DNA from: Acholoe squamosa | Lineage: Eukaryota > Annelida > Polychaeta > Phyllodocida > Polynoidae | Assembly: GCA_949317995.1 (NCBI GenBank) | Contig: OX439047.1 | Coordinates: 51,285,505-51,349,504 of the forward strand | Length of the DNA: 64,000 bases | Reading direction: 5' to 3' | Part shown: positions 63,469 to 64,000 of the stretch, piece after piece | Numbering within the stretch: position 1 is the stretch's first letter | Layout: each line of letters opens with the position of its first letter | Notes under the pieces: generated by a model | Told to the model about the DNA's origin: nothing | The model's input: the letters and a program-made list of their open reading frames with translations, nothing else | Database searches by the model: none | Translations under genes and position numbers: made by a program

Positions 63469-63655
63469 TGGTACCCATCTGATAGGTCTTATCAGTAGAA
63501 GTCGCTGGTAACAAGCTCCAGCAATGGCAGCGGCCATGTGACCACCTGCTACCTCGGAATACCGAGGTTGCAGGTTCCTTCGTAGGGGGCACCATTGCTT
63601 GATCTGGTACCTGAAGAGATAAGCTGTGATAACAACCAACGTGATGGGTACCAGG
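63469..63655. mobile_element. Short element with TGGTACCCATC ends
   Basis: TGGTACCCATC at the left and GATGGGTACCA at the right. An internal hairpin ACCTCGGAATACCGAGGT lies at about 63551. Words are shared with 25085-25205 (GTCTTATCAG, AGCTCCAG), so this is a dispersed family. Confidence 0.55.
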
Positions 63656-64000
63656 CGTTATGTAATGCACCCTAAAAAGACCGCACTGAATTTATGGTAT
63701 TTCGATATCTTTGTTAGGTGAAAAATATACAAAAGTATAATTCTCCATGTTTCAGCACTTCATTGATTTCATAAAGAATTGTGTTTACTTGCATACAATG
63801 TATCTATAACAAACTTTTCCCTTCATTTCAACAAACATGTACATATATATGTCTATCTTACATAATGATTTATCATACACGAACCTTAAGTAGAATGCTG
63901 TAGTGTGGTGCAAACTGTAAGTATTCCAAATCCCGACTAGACTGGAATGGCCTTTCTCTATAACATAGAGACAGGGGTAGCCTAATTTGACCTGGCCTTG
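63656..64000. other. AT-rich end of window
   Basis: No feature recognised. Confidence 0.3.

Noticed and set aside
1-64000. tRNA or rRNA genes
   Set aside because: I looked for T-loop GGTTCRA words with pairing acceptor stems and for conserved rRNA words and found none I could fold; a tRNAscan-SE/Infernal run would decide.

Overview
This is a window of animal nuclear DNA, most likely from a marine invertebrate. The evidence is intron/exon structure with GT-AG sites, LINE and Ty3-type retroelements, many families of miniature transposons, minisatellites and no operon-like organisation. I cannot fix the species. No rRNA, tRNA or CRISPR locus was recognised. Very little of the 64 kb is host coding sequence. 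The one convincing host exon is a 3,972-nt minus-strand exon (53992-57963) of a Ser/Pro/His/Gln-rich nuclear-type protein with two CtBP-type PxDLS motifs. Two small candidate exons on the same strand lie at 5797-5845 and 4446-4514.

Layout. 0-1.5 kb: decayed LINE ORF1 (three CCHC knuckles) split by a TIR element. 1.7-3.8 kb: microsatellite, tandem repeats, a Harbinger-like MITE and a small palindrome. 4.4-5.9 kb: two candidate exons around copy 1 of a ~1-kb dispersed repeat. 6.6-11 kb: a palindromic duplication built of nested GGGAGTG MITEs and arrays of CACCTC/GAGGTG palindromes. 11.4-14.1 kb: a MITE with 5-bp TSD and 39-bp and 63-bp minisatellites. 14.2-19.5 kb: a minus-strand LINE ORF2 (endonuclease, RT with YADD) broken by at least four insertions. 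19.5-25.5 kb: repeat copies 2 and 3, a composite hairpin element with CRE-like palindromes, and TA-target MITEs.

25637-38607: a 12,971-bp, very young Ty3-type LTR retrotransposon. Its two 468-bp LTRs look identical, the TSD is CATA, and the PBS fits tRNA-His. Gag is in three frames; a -1 frameshift signal (GGAAAAC, 5-nt spacer, 12-bp stem) sits at the gag stop; pol carries PR-RT-RNaseH-IN and an AT-hook-like tail. Downstream of pol is a second unit not explained by standard Ty3 anatomy: a poly(A) signal, an internal promoter resembling the LTR promoter, an ATG-free leader made of serial stem-loops with conserved (C)TGAG(T) loops, a 991-aa ORF with two degenerate zinc-finger-like modules and no env features, and a 3' region that is again a chain of hairpins up to the polypurine tract. 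I consider this the most interesting system in the window.

38.6-53.6 kb: repeat-rich DNA with three more GGGAGTG MITEs, a 26-bp satellite (1.7 kb), a 42-bp satellite, a GC-rich ~30-bp satellite and two hAT-like MITEs. 54-58 kb: the host exon. 58-64 kb: degenerate repeats and further MITEs, including a 1.3-kb element with a perfect 5-bp TSD.
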